A DNA stretch of 64,000 nucleotides from Chitinophaga sp. SYP-B3965 (lineage in GTDB: Bacteria > Bacteroidota > Bacteroidia > Chitinophagales > Chitinophagaceae): positions 806,001-870,000 of the forward strand of contig NZ_WJFD01000001.1 in assembly GCF_009647655.1 (NCBI RefSeq), in the 5' to 3' direction. The notes under the pieces were generated by a model. It was not told where the DNA came from. It searched no databases and saw only the letters and a program-made list of their open reading frames with translations. Below, in pieces: positions 17,601 through 24,970 of the stretch. Made by a program: the position numbers and the translations under genes. Every line of letters starts with the position of its first letter. Position 1 is the first letter of the stretch.

Positions 17601-17777
17601 TGGGAACTGAAAGGCGGTATCCAGAACCTGCTGAATGCCCGCAGTATGCAATTACAGGACGTTAACAGGGATGGCAAATACAAGGCCTCCGAAGGGGCAT
17701 TCGATGCAGTGGATAACCTCTATCAATCATCGTATGAAGGAACATACTTCACTGTAGGAGTGGGTATCAAGTTATAA
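14655..17777 (+). CDS. TonB-dependent outer-membrane receptor with STN signalling domain (non-SusC)
   Basis: 1040 residues. A signal peptide (1-28, ending LAQ) is followed by the secretin/TonB short N-terminal domain at about 33-105 (FEQGSLEQALNLLRKVTGTSIAF), then a carboxypeptidase-regulatory-like domain at 114-190 (GRIIDEENAQPVPGATI), a plug at about 215-330 (VVRRIPGISVVNNRFVVVRGLPQRY) and a 22-strand-type barrel ending in FTVGVGIKL. The DGDRA-like plug with 'RGLPQRYNTVMLNG' and 'LPELPGDFAGG' is the class seen in oligosaccharide, peptide or metal-complex receptors, not SusC. The STN domain and the upstream sigma/FecR pair indicate ligand-induced self-regulation. Confidence 0.92.
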   Translation: MLLKWVKQLPGKLFAIPFLMLLPAITLAQEARFSVKFEQGSLEQALNLLRKVTGTSIAFSKEEINGAVIPSSEYSNKTVEQILNSLLTNIPFGIEKKGTAWLVKKTAEKQKKPGRVSGRIIDEENAQPVPGATIRIGSNGVTTDEIGAFTLSLPKGQYEAEISSIGYGTKKVTEIIIKDDEIFTIDIPLKRAKGQLSTVTVSSRRIKETGTIAAIITEIREADAVVSGISREQISRSQDRDAAEVVRRIPGISVVNNRFVVVRGLPQRYNTVMLNGTTAPSFEADSRAFSFDIMPSSMVDRILVYKTALPELPGDFAGGLVKIYTTGMPVKNFFNVSFQTSFRQGTTLKEFYEQPQGSKAFLGYDDGTYGLPAAFKKVRETNGRIDLLSPEQRRPLTKMLNENWEAGQRNAPLDTRLNIDFARRFALGKNVQFGFVSAFSHTNTYRYQVILRNTGKYTGGVDDIIGDEIFKREYTFSDQTYEHAVRLNGLVNLSLAVGENHQIEFKNLYTHLGSSTYINRSGVAGTEATDSDQGYLSQPIFTNTYRGTYLAQLSGHHKFFNKKTEINWLLAYNQTKYNDPDQRSREFYADDTSKYYGSYSLKERELNADIISDVNRGRQFITLPDTSRTLGIDIVQHLKFLGITPQLKAGIFVEDKGRTFEFIQLGYVKDDPRYGPGYIVAENFGRHNSYTASNLLQAGYLSTEIPIRSWKITGGVRIEKNKQELNTFSWERVGPNAGSEINLNREHTSVLPSVNISYNLNSTSLVRVAYSKTLNRPEFREIASFYYKDYYTGRLAYGNPNLKTQTDISNLDLRVEHYPGLGEMISLGVFYKEFKNPVEFYYYVGTSSRNNFQWGNAESAKNYGAELELILGLQRYFSEKNWVSRQLQKVSILVNAAYIHSRVNLGPKAGIQDKERPMYGQSPYLINGSINYTDEDKGLKLTASYNVIGKRLFGIGNTDYPNIYEMPQNLLDLSFSKQITKIWELKGGIQNLLNARSMQLQDVNRDGKYKASEGAFDAVDNLYQSSYEGTYFTVGVGIKL

Positions 17778-17795
17778 CGATAAAAAACCAGACAA

Positions 17796-18893
17796 ATGAA
17801 AACTACTAAAATAATAAACCTTGCAGGCATCTTAATGGCGCTTGCAATCATAATAAGCGGTTGTTACAAACAGGAACCTGTTTTTAATTTCATTGAAAAA
17901 CCCGTTCCCGGTCCTCCTCCGCCACCGCCGCTGTCGAATGACCTGAAGAACGTAACGCTCAATTACAATGGGGCCGTGCTGAAAACCAGTATGATCGCCC
18001 AGCGGACATTTGATCCTTACAGTGCACCCTCAGCATTCCACCGCTATCGCACCGGCTTTGAGCTGGCGCTGCGCCTGGATGATAATAACAATATAGAACT
18101 TTATCAGAAACTGCAGGTTCAAATTCCCATAAATGAAAAGGGAGAACCCGTTCCCGGCAAATACACGATCAAAAATAACGTAGTAACGGAAGGCGGTGAT
18201 ATGAATATTAAATACACCAAAGGAATTTACAGCGATGTTTTCCCCGATGCCAATTTTAAAACGGGTAAAGACAAATTCATTTTTGATATGGCTTTAAGGC
18301 TGGAAGTGTTTGATACAGCCACGCACGAGGTAGCAGGTTATATAGATGAACTGATCATCCAGGATAAAAGTAATCTGGCCAGGAAAGTAATTTTTAAAGA
18401 CCTGGGATTCACGCTGAATTATAACCATATGGAGATCTTCCTCAATGATACTTTGGCTTTTGAAGGAGCTACCGATGCTAATAGTATGTGGTATTACGGG
18501 AATGGCCTTGCTACGTTAAACGGGGCTTCATCAGCATCGCCATTTATTATGGCTTCCATGTCGTTTAATATCACTGAATTTACCGGAGTGGGAAGTTACA
18601 CTTACAAAACCAATACTGATGACCTTTCTTATGGCCCCAGCGCCAATATTTCCATGAATGAAGGTACAGGCATTGGAGATGTGGATGGATATTTATCACC
18701 CGCAATATTTCCTGTGGATGATCATACTATCAAAGTAGAAACTTACATAGAAAATGTACTGATAAAAGGAACATTGTCTGCCGCCAAAGCGCAGCTGTGG
18801 GGCAATAATACCGGCGGTTATTATCCCAGTGACCTTATTGCAACCAGGCCTCCTTTCAAATTGACAGGATCTTTTTTCCAACGCCAGTTGTAA
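17796..18893 (+). CDS. Surface lipoprotein partner of the TonB receptor, hypothetical
   Basis: 365 residues. Signal peptide with lipobox IISGC (Cys23), then a proline-rich tether with PGPPPPPP at about 38-45. The mature part is predominantly beta (LKNVTLNYNGAVLKTSM, FELALRLDDNNNIELYQ, KVIFKDLGFTLNYNHM), with no domain I can name. It starts 18 bp after the receptor stop, so it is in the same operon, and it is followed by a strong terminator. By analogy with other TonB receptor-lipoprotein pairs it is probably a surface ligand-binding or capping lipoprotein; the ligand is unknown. Confidence 0.75.
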   Translation: MKTTKIINLAGILMALAIIISGCYKQEPVFNFIEKPVPGPPPPPPLSNDLKNVTLNYNGAVLKTSMIAQRTFDPYSAPSAFHRYRTGFELALRLDDNNNIELYQKLQVQIPINEKGEPVPGKYTIKNNVVTEGGDMNIKYTKGIYSDVFPDANFKTGKDKFIFDMALRLEVFDTATHEVAGYIDELIIQDKSNLARKVIFKDLGFTLNYNHMEIFLNDTLAFEGATDANSMWYYGNGLATLNGASSASPFIMASMSFNITEFTGVGSYTYKTNTDDLSYGPSANISMNEGTGIGDVDGYLSPAIFPVDDHTIKVETYIENVLIKGTLSAAKAQLWGNNTGGYYPSDLIATRPPFKLTGSFFQRQL

Positions 18894-18896
18894 TCA

Positions 18897-18932
18897 AAAT
18901 TGCCGGTGTGTTAATAAACGCACCGGCAATTT
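18897..18932 (+). terminator. Strong terminator closing the sigma/FecR/TonB operon
   Basis: AAATTGCCGGTG (18897-18908) is a perfect complement of CACCGGCAATTT (18921-18932); one G-C and one T-G pair extend it into the 12-nt loop. TGTTATTTT follows. It starts 3 bp after the lipoprotein stop and lies just before the Crp-family gene. Confidence 0.88.
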
Positions 18933-18946
18933 GTTATTTTAGCGTA

Positions 18947-19504
18947 ATGACACAATACGAATACTTCCAGCACTTTCACACTATCAGCAAAGCAGATCAC
19001 CAACTGCTTACGGATCAACTCAAACCCAGATCGTTTAAAAAGAACGATCTCCTGATCGTCCCTGGCCAAACACAGAAAGAACTGTACTTCGTGAAAAGCG
19101 GCATCCAGATGTCTTATTTCGAATCAGAAGACGTAATAGCTTTCACCTATGCCCCGGACCTCTGTGCCATCCCGGAATCCTTCTCCTTCCAAACCCCATC
19201 AAAATGTTACCTCACCTGCCTCACAGACAGTGAACTGGATTACATCTCTTACGAAGACCTCCAAAAGCTGTTCGATCAAAACCAGCAGATAGAAAGATTG
19301 TTCAGAAAGATGACAGAAGCCGTACTGGCAGGAATGATCAACCGCCACCATGAATTACATGCCTTAACGATGGAAGAACGATACAAAGCTTTCTGCCAGC
19401 GAAGTGCTCACCTGTTGCACTTAGTCAGCCACAAACACATCGCATCCTACTTAGGCATCAGCCCAACAAACTTCAGCAAACTCTTTAATAAAGTAAAATT
19501 CTGA
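18947..19504 (+). CDS. Crp/Fnr-family transcriptional regulator
   Basis: 185 residues. The cyclic-nucleotide-binding-like domain covers about 1-115 (FKKNDLLIVPGQTQKELYFVKSGIQ is the typical jelly-roll strand pair), and the C-terminal helix-turn-helix covers about 140-182 (EERYKAFCQRSAHLLHLVSHKHIASYLGISPTNFSKLF). The cAMP phosphate-binding RxS signature is not present, so it is unlikely to bind cAMP; the Bacteroidota group usually has an unknown ligand. The ATG at 18947 is preferred to 18908, which lies in the terminator. It probably controls the next gene through the two palindromes between them. Confidence 0.88.
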   Translation: MTQYEYFQHFHTISKADHQLLTDQLKPRSFKKNDLLIVPGQTQKELYFVKSGIQMSYFESEDVIAFTYAPDLCAIPESFSFQTPSKCYLTCLTDSELDYISYEDLQKLFDQNQQIERLFRKMTEAVLAGMINRHHELHALTMEERYKAFCQRSAHLLHLVSHKHIASYLGISPTNFSKLFNKVKF

Positions 19505-19508
19505 TTAG

Positions 19509-19556
19509 TTGGTCTATACCAACATTTGTTTGCAAAGTACCCTCCAACTTTGCAAA
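19509..19556. promoter_or_regulatory. Two inverted repeats between the Crp-family regulator and the hydrolase gene
   Basis: First: TTGGT-CTAT-ACCAA (19509-19522), the 14-bp two-fold symmetry typical of Crp/Fnr sites (TTGnn-type half sites). Second: TTTGCAAAGT (19529-19538) and ACTTTGCAAA (19547-19556), perfect 10-bp arms around ACCCTCCA. The second repeat ends 9 bp before the hydrolase ATG and includes AACTTTG, which resembles a -7 element. They are good candidates for the regulator's own binding sites. Confidence 0.6.
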
Positions 19557-19565
19557 TAAAAAAGC

Positions 19566-20414
19566 ATGACACACGCCTGGCTCAACAGATCCGAATACCC
19601 TTTCCATTCCAAGTATTATACCATTAACGGCCACAAACTGCATTACATTGATGAAGGCCGCGGAGAAATCATTTTATTCGTACATGGCACACCTTCCTGG
19701 AGTTTTGATTTCCGGCATATCATAAAAGAAGCGAAAGATAACTACCGCTGCATAGCCCTCGACCATATTGGTTTTGGCCTCTCAGATAAACCAGCAGAAT
19801 ACGATTATTCCACCATCAACCACAGCCGAACACTGGAAAAATTCATACTGGAAAAAGGACTGGAGAACATCACCCTGGTAGTACATGATTTTGGTGGCCC
19901 CATCGCATTAAACTTTGCCATACAATACCCGGAGAAGATAAAGAACATCGTTATCATGAACTCCTGGTTATGGCGCAGCCCCGTAAGTAAAATATTGAAA
20001 AGCCCCTTACTGCCGTTTTTATATCGCTACTTAAATTTCTCTCCTAAAGTGCTTCTGTCGCAATCATTTGGTGATAATAAACTCGCGAGCCACTTAAAAG
20101 CCCAATACACAAAACCATTCGCAAACAAAAGCCAGCGCAATGGTGCACTGGCTTTCGCAAGATCATTATTAAACGATCAGGATTGGTTTGAAGAAGCGCT
20201 CTGGAATAAAAAAGAAACCATAGCCAATAAACCAACGCTATTCATATGGGGAATGAAAGACCCCTTTATTAAACCTGCTCACCTCGATAAATTCCAAACA
20301 GGGTTTCCCAATTCAACAACATTAAAACTCGAAACCGCCGGCCATTTCCCACAGGAAGAACAACCGGAAACAGTAACAAGGACCATCCTTAAGTTCTTAT
20401 CTCTCTCCGCATGA
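19566..20414 (+). CDS. Alpha/beta hydrolase, haloalkane-dehalogenase-like
   Basis: 282 residues, cytoplasmic. HGTPSWSF (40-47) is the oxyanion loop typical of dehalogenase-like enzymes. The nucleophile position holds Asp108 in VVHDFGG, with Asp232 (WGMKDPF) and His260 (TAGHFPQEE) completing the triad. An Asp nucleophile places it with haloalkane dehalogenases and epoxide hydrolases, not esterases. In classical haloalkane dehalogenases the residue after the nucleophile is a halide-binding Trp; here it is Phe109, so dehalogenase activity is doubtful. It sits behind a Crp-family regulator, and its 3' end overlaps the convergent ABC permease by 26 bp. Confidence 0.85.
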   Translation: MTHAWLNRSEYPFHSKYYTINGHKLHYIDEGRGEIILFVHGTPSWSFDFRHIIKEAKDNYRCIALDHIGFGLSDKPAEYDYSTINHSRTLEKFILEKGLENITLVVHDFGGPIALNFAIQYPEKIKNIVIMNSWLWRSPVSKILKSPLLPFLYRYLNFSPKVLLSQSFGDNKLASHLKAQYTKPFANKSQRNGALAFARSLLNDQDWFEEALWNKKETIANKPTLFIWGMKDPFIKPAHLDKFQTGFPNSTTLKLETAGHFPQEEQPETVTRTILKFLSLSA

Positions 20415-21393
20415 AGAGATAATAAGAAAGCGCAAAGCAAACCGTTGTAGCAGCAATCAATCCACTCACCTGCGGCCACACCACCAGTAAACTCTCCCGA
20501 ACAGACAACGGCGAAGGAATAGCCCCTGCCATCTGCTCCATCGTTAAAGGCCCCAGGCTGCGAACAGATGGCATCAGCAGGGTAGTGGTAGCATCGGAAT
20601 ATAACTGGCTGGGCACAAAACGCAGCAAGGTTAAAATGATGCCGTTATAAGAGATGATCTGATCCTGCGTCAGCGAGTTTGGATCAGGAAGGAATGCCTT
20701 GATAAAGATGTTCACCAGTATCTGGTAGAACACCGTAAAGAATAACCAGATAGCAATGGCCATGAGGGCAGAAGTAGCCGCCTGCTTGAACCTTACAGAT
20801 AAAAGTATAGCCAGGTTCAGCCAGAAGGCTACATAGATAATACTCAGCAGCACAAAACCCATGATCCGGATAAATTCAGACGGCTCTATATTCACACCCG
20901 TAATGTATAACCCGCCACCGATCATCAACAGATTGAGGGAAAGAAATAGTGTACTGATCACGATCAAAGACGCAACGAACTTGGCATTGATCACCGCATC
21001 CCTGTAAACAGGCTGCGCTACCAGCCTCACCAGCGTACCGCTGGACTGTTCTGAATTGATGGCATCAAACCCCAACGCAATGCCTAATAAGGGCCCCAGG
21101 AAGCCAATAAAGATATGAAAAGGTGGAAGTGCTCCATCTGATGTGGTGAGCAGTTTCAGGTATAAGAACAACCTGTCCGGATCATCATAATTGCCTACTG
21201 CTCTGCCGATGTTGATCATGGCAATATACGTAGACGCAAAGAAAGTGAGCAGTATTAATCCGCCCAGGATGATGAAGCGCCAGCTGCGCACCTGGTCAGC
21301 CACCTCCTTTCTCACCATCACAAAGAACGGAGAACTACCGCTTTGAGAACCTGCCGAAAAAAGACCGTTGAAAAAGGCCGCTTGACTTTTCAT
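20389..21393 (-). CDS. ABC-2 type transporter permease (NosY-like)
   Basis: 334 residues with about six transmembrane helices: 36-58, 100-125, 140-165, 175-200, 210-235 and one near the C terminus (305-327). RSWRFIILGG and LLGIALGFDAINSEQSSGTLVRLVAQPVYR are the typical cytoplasmic coupling segments of ABC-2 exporters of the gliding/Nos class. It follows the ATPase gene; the ATG at 21393 overlaps that gene by 59 bp, while the ATG at 21318 would avoid overlap but lose 25 N-terminal residues. Its 3' end overlaps the convergent hydrolase gene by 26 bp. Substrate unknown. Confidence 0.85.
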   Translation of the reverse strand: MKSQAAFFNGLFSAGSQSGSSPFFVMVRKEVADQVRSWRFIILGGLILLTFFASTYIAMINIGRAVGNYDDPDRLFLYLKLLTTSDGALPPFHIFIGFLGPLLGIALGFDAINSEQSSGTLVRLVAQPVYRDAVINAKFVASLIVISTLFLSLNLLMIGGGLYITGVNIEPSEFIRIMGFVLLSIIYVAFWLNLAILLSVRFKQAATSALMAIAIWLFFTVFYQILVNIFIKAFLPDPNSLTQDQIISYNGIILTLLRFVPSQLYSDATTTLLMPSVRSLGPLTMEQMAGAIPSPLSVRESLLVVWPQVSGLIAATTVCFALSYYLFMRREIRT

Positions 21394-22336
21394 TAGATAC
21401 GTTTTCCTTTAAATTATTTTCAAAATACTGTTGATAGATCTCATCCAGTCCGTATGTTTTCTTTTGCACGCCGGTAATATCCAAACCCTTGCTCACAAGG
21501 AGCCGCACAAGGTCTGGCGTAATATCCTGTTCGCCGGATATTTCAACTCCTCCATCCACAACAGCAACCTTTTTAACCCCCGGCATTTCCAACACGGCCG
21601 AAGATGGAAATTCCCCATCCGCTGTTACCTGCACCACATAAGGCGAAGCCTTAAACAGGTTCCGGGCCAGCGTTTCAATATTACCTTCTGCCAGTAATTG
21701 CCCTCCCACGAAGATGCCTACACGATTACAAACCTGTTGCACCTGGTGCAGATGATGGGAAGATAATAATATCGTTAGGCCGCGCTGTTCATTCAATTGC
21801 TGAATGAGTGCTAAAAAATCCCGCACGCCTGTAGGATCAATACCAAGTGTTGGTTCATCGAGGATGATCACCTCCGGTTGTTTTATCAATACTTCTGCCA
21901 GTCCCAGCCGTTGTTTCATACCACGGGAGAAGGTGCCTGTTTTCTTTTGCATGGCGCCTTCCAGCCCAACTTCTATCAGCATTTCACGCGCACGATCTTC
22001 CACTGCGGTTATCCCATTCAACCGCCCGATATAAGTAAGATTTTCCAGCGCTGTCATGTCGTTATAGAAACCAACATTGTCCGGCATATATCCCACCTTG
22101 CGTTTAACAGGAATAGGATTACGCGATGCATTGATGCCACAGATACGGGCTTCTCCGGCCGAAGGTTCTGTTAACCCCAGCAACATTAATATAGTAGTGG
22201 ATTTACCAGCCCCGTTTGGTCCCAGTAATCCAAATATTTCACCTTTATTGATGGACAGATGGAGATCATCCACGGCCTTTAATTTGCCATAGTATTTGGT
22301 CAGCCCAACTATCTCAATGATTTTATCTTCTGCCAT
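21335..22336 (-). CDS. ABC transporter ATP-binding protein
   Basis: 333 residues. Walker A GPNGAGKST (39-47), Q-loop region near YMPDNVGFYND (83-93), signature FSRGMKQRL (136-144, a variant of LSGGQ), Walker B VIILDEPTLGID (156-167) and the switch His in LSSHH (191-195). A C-terminal extension of about 110 residues follows, typical of exporters of the CcmA/NatA/NosF type. It is encoded between a NEW3-domain protein (14-bp overlap) and the permease, which makes a complete three-gene transport unit. Confidence 0.93.
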   Translation of the reverse strand: MAEDKIIEIVGLTKYYGKLKAVDDLHLSINKGEIFGLLGPNGAGKSTTILMLLGLTEPSAGEARICGINASRNPIPVKRKVGYMPDNVGFYNDMTALENLTYIGRLNGITAVEDRAREMLIEVGLEGAMQKKTGTFSRGMKQRLGLAEVLIKQPEVIILDEPTLGIDPTGVRDFLALIQQLNEQRGLTILLSSHHLHQVQQVCNRVGIFVGGQLLAEGNIETLARNLFKASPYVVQVTADGEFPSSAVLEMPGVKKVAVVDGGVEISGEQDITPDLVRLLVSKGLDITGVQKKTYGLDEIYQQYFENNLKENVSNEKSSGLFQRSFFGRFSKR

Positions 22337-23123
22337 ATTTACGAATGAGGTAATAAACAGCCCCTAATGCTAAGAGGATGATCAATATGCCCAGCCATCC
22401 TGTGAGTATGGATGTTTTCACCGTCATGCGGAAAACCGCGTTGGCATTTGCATTGGTGTTCTTCACCGTGAAAGTGGTCACGTAATCACCGGCAATGGTT
22501 TTATCCGGCACCTTTAACGTGGCCACAATTTCCGATTCTTTACCCGGCTCCAGCCGTTTAAGATTGGAAGGAGAGAAGGTAGCTTCCCATTGCGGAGGCG
22601 CTTGTGCAGAGAGTTCCACATTGTCCAGCGCAATCGTGCCCGTGTTTTTTACCAGCAGGTGAATTTCCTTTCGGTTGCCTTCTGTTACATCGTCGCTCAG
22701 CCTTCCGGATGGTGTGGTGAGTGTAACGCCATAAGTGCCTTTCACCACAGCTTCCAGGTCTAACCGGGAAGAGTCCGCAATCCCCGTCAACGCCACCACA
22801 GGAATATTATATTTCCCTGGCTTAGTTTCAATAGCAGGATTGATCTCTATGATAATATCCTGCGTTTTCCCTGAATCGACGTTGAGGGAAGTAAGCTGGT
22901 AACCTTCCGCTTTGAAAGCGATGTTCCATCCGGGAGGCACAGTGGCCGAAAGCTGGTAAACATGTGGTACGGCCGCACTGTTGGTAAGCCTGGCATTGTA
23001 GGTGAAAGTAGTGTTGGCGGCGGCTTCAATATTCATCAGCCTTGCTGTAAATGGCGGGCTTTTTTTCTGAGCCATCACCTGTCCGCTAAAGAGCGTTAAT
23101 AAGAGAAGGATACGTACTAACAT
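22323..23123 (-). CDS. NEW3-domain exported protein with C-terminal membrane anchor, ABC partner
   Basis: 266 residues. Signal peptide MLVRILLLLTLFSGQVMAQ, two to three beta-sandwich repeats with the NEW3 pattern (QLSATVPPGWNIAF, VELSAQAPPQWEATF, LEPGKESEIVATLKVPDKTIAGDYVTTF), then a single transmembrane helix at about 240-258 (GWLGILIILLALGAVYYLI) and a basic tail. It is therefore anchored with its sandwich in the periplasm. The ATG at 23123 is chosen over 23174 because the signal peptide starts there. Adjacent overlapping ABC genes suggest that it presents or recognises the exported substrate. Confidence 0.85.
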   Translation of the reverse strand: MLVRILLLLTLFSGQVMAQKKSPPFTARLMNIEAAANTTFTYNARLTNSAAVPHVYQLSATVPPGWNIAFKAEGYQLTSLNVDSGKTQDIIIEINPAIETKPGKYNIPVVALTGIADSSRLDLEAVVKGTYGVTLTTPSGRLSDDVTEGNRKEIHLLVKNTGTIALDNVELSAQAPPQWEATFSPSNLKRLEPGKESEIVATLKVPDKTIAGDYVTTFTVKNTNANANAVFRMTVKTSILTGWLGILIILLALGAVYYLIRKYGRR

Positions 23124-23294
23124 AAGATTTACTTTTCCTATATAAAAATATAACGTGTGAGGATTAAAAAACACCTTCCACAGAATTTTAAGGCATTTTT
23201 AAGGAGCATACTTGTCACACCATTATACACTTTGATCACATTTTTCAACCGGCTGCATGATAACACCCGATCTTACACAGCAAATAAACTAAGT

Positions 23295-24197
23295 ATGCGT
23301 TACTGCTTATTACTATTCATTTTTTCCACGAATATGGCCTTGGGGCAAGCCGGGTCTGTAACTGTAGAAGGCAAAAAAATGGGCTACACAAGTTATGGCC
23401 TGGAAACCCGCAAACCCAATACCCCGGTACTGGTCTTTGAAGCCGGACTGGGATCAGGCGGAGGCTCTTATGAACTCCTGTTCCCTGCACTCTCTCAAAA
23501 AACAGCAGGTATTGCGTACGACAGGAATGGCCTGGGAGGCTCAGAGCCTGATACAACCATTAAAAGCGATGGAGACGTAGCCAGGCGACTGCATGCGCTA
23601 TTAAAAGAACTGAAAGTGCAACCGCCTTATTTATTGGTAGGGCATTCTCTCGGCGGCCCTTTCATCAGGTTGTTCACTGCCCTTTATCCAAACGAGGTAG
23701 CAGGCCTGCTATTCATAGACCCAACCGATTTTATGCTCACAGAAAAGGAAGATGAGCAGATCAAAACGATCTCCAACAGCGCCATGGGGTACCGGAAGCT
23801 CATTGCCACCATGTTTAAACGCGATTCTGAGGACACCACCAATTCTATCGGCACCAGGAATGAGATGAAGCGGTTAAGAAAAATAGGGTATTTCGAAGAA
23901 TATACTTCCCTCGCACCACTGCCGGATATCCCGGTTACAGTGCTGATGAGTTATAACCGTTATATAGAAAAACAGGAAGAGGAATTGGGCAAGGAATTAA
24001 AGATCAACATGATGCCATGGTTCGCGGAAATGAACCGGCTCCGTATTGATCATTTCGCGGACATGATCAAAAATAACCACAATAGTTCGGTGATACTATT
24101 ACCACGTTACAGCCACGGCATTCATCACCAGGACCCCGCGCTGGCTTCCACCGTAATACTCGATCTGTATAACAGGATATTAGCACAGAAAAAGTAA
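23295..24197 (+). CDS. Secreted alpha/beta hydrolase
   Basis: 300 residues with a signal peptide (MRYCLLLFIFSTNMALGQA). Catalytic features: LVGHSLGGPF with Ser118, and a C-terminal YSHGIHHQDP region for the His. The Asp is probably in FIDPTD. The long upstream open frame (to 23157) is rejected because the ATG at 23295 begins the signal peptide exactly. The next gene, an SGNH-type esterase, starts 11 bp downstream of its stop, suggesting cotranscription of two secreted hydrolases. Substrate unknown. Confidence 0.82.
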   Translation: MRYCLLLFIFSTNMALGQAGSVTVEGKKMGYTSYGLETRKPNTPVLVFEAGLGSGGGSYELLFPALSQKTAGIAYDRNGLGGSEPDTTIKSDGDVARRLHALLKELKVQPPYLLVGHSLGGPFIRLFTALYPNEVAGLLFIDPTDFMLTEKEDEQIKTISNSAMGYRKLIATMFKRDSEDTTNSIGTRNEMKRLRKIGYFEEYTSLAPLPDIPVTVLMSYNRYIEKQEEELGKELKINMMPWFAEMNRLRIDHFADMIKNNHNSSVILLPRYSHGIHHQDPALASTVILDLYNRILAQKK

Positions 24198-24208
24198 CTT
24201 TGCTGGTG

Positions 24209-24958
24209 ATGAAGAAAAATATCGCTTTTATTATCATAGCCATGCTCTCCGGAAATACCCTGTTTGCCCAGCAGAAACAATTCCATCTATACCTGCTGGC
24301 CGGCCAGTCCAACATGGCCGGAAGAGGCATTGTGGAACCACAGGATACCATCGGCGATCCACGCATATTATGTTTGAATAAAGAAGGCAACTGGGTAATA
24401 GCCAAAGATCCCATCCACTTTGATAAATCAGCAGCCGGCGTAGGCCCCGGTTTATCCTTCGCCCGCGAAATGATCAAACAGGATCCCAATATCGTAATAG
24501 GATTAATCCCCTGTGCTGCTGGTGGTTCCGGCATAGACAACTGGCTGTACAACCAATATTGGGAGCAAACGAAATCTTACCCCTGGGCTGATGCAGTAGC
24601 AAGAACAGAACGCGCCATGAAAGATGGCATCCTGAAAGGGATCCTATGGCACCAGGGTGAGTCCGATTCCTCCCCTGAAAAAGCAGCCCAATACAGTAAT
24701 AAACTGGACGAACTGGTAAATAAATTCCGAAAAGAATTCAACCTGCCCAACCTGCCTTTTATTGCCGGCGAATTACCTGAATTCAATAAACGCGCAAGCG
24801 CCATCAATCTTCAATTGCAGGAAGCGAAGAAACGTTTATCTCATTTTGAAATAATATCCGGTAAAGGATTAACACCTAACGCAGATGGCTTACACATAGA
24901 TGCTGCTTCACAACGTATATTTGGAAAGAGATATGCAGAAAAAATAATTCATCAATAA
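24209..24958 (+). CDS. SASA-family carbohydrate esterase (sialate O-acetylesterase-like, SGNH fold)
   Basis: 249 residues with a signal peptide ending FAQ. LLAGQSNMAGRG contains the nucleophile Ser34 of the DUF303/SASA group; IPCAAGGSGIDNW supplies the oxyanion Gly, ILWHQGESDSSP the conserved second block, and ADGLHID near the C terminus the Asp-x2-His pair. These esterases remove acetyl groups from plant polysaccharides or sialic acids. Given the xylan and pectin enzymes elsewhere in the window, acetyl-xylan or pectin is the likely target. It follows the secreted alpha/beta hydrolase by 11 bp. Confidence 0.87.
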   Translation: MKKNIAFIIIAMLSGNTLFAQQKQFHLYLLAGQSNMAGRGIVEPQDTIGDPRILCLNKEGNWVIAKDPIHFDKSAAGVGPGLSFAREMIKQDPNIVIGLIPCAAGGSGIDNWLYNQYWEQTKSYPWADAVARTERAMKDGILKGILWHQGESDSSPEKAAQYSNKLDELVNKFRKEFNLPNLPFIAGELPEFNKRASAINLQLQEAKKRLSHFEIISGKGLTPNADGLHIDAASQRIFGKRYAEKIIHQ

Positions 24959-24970
24959 AAACTATAACTG

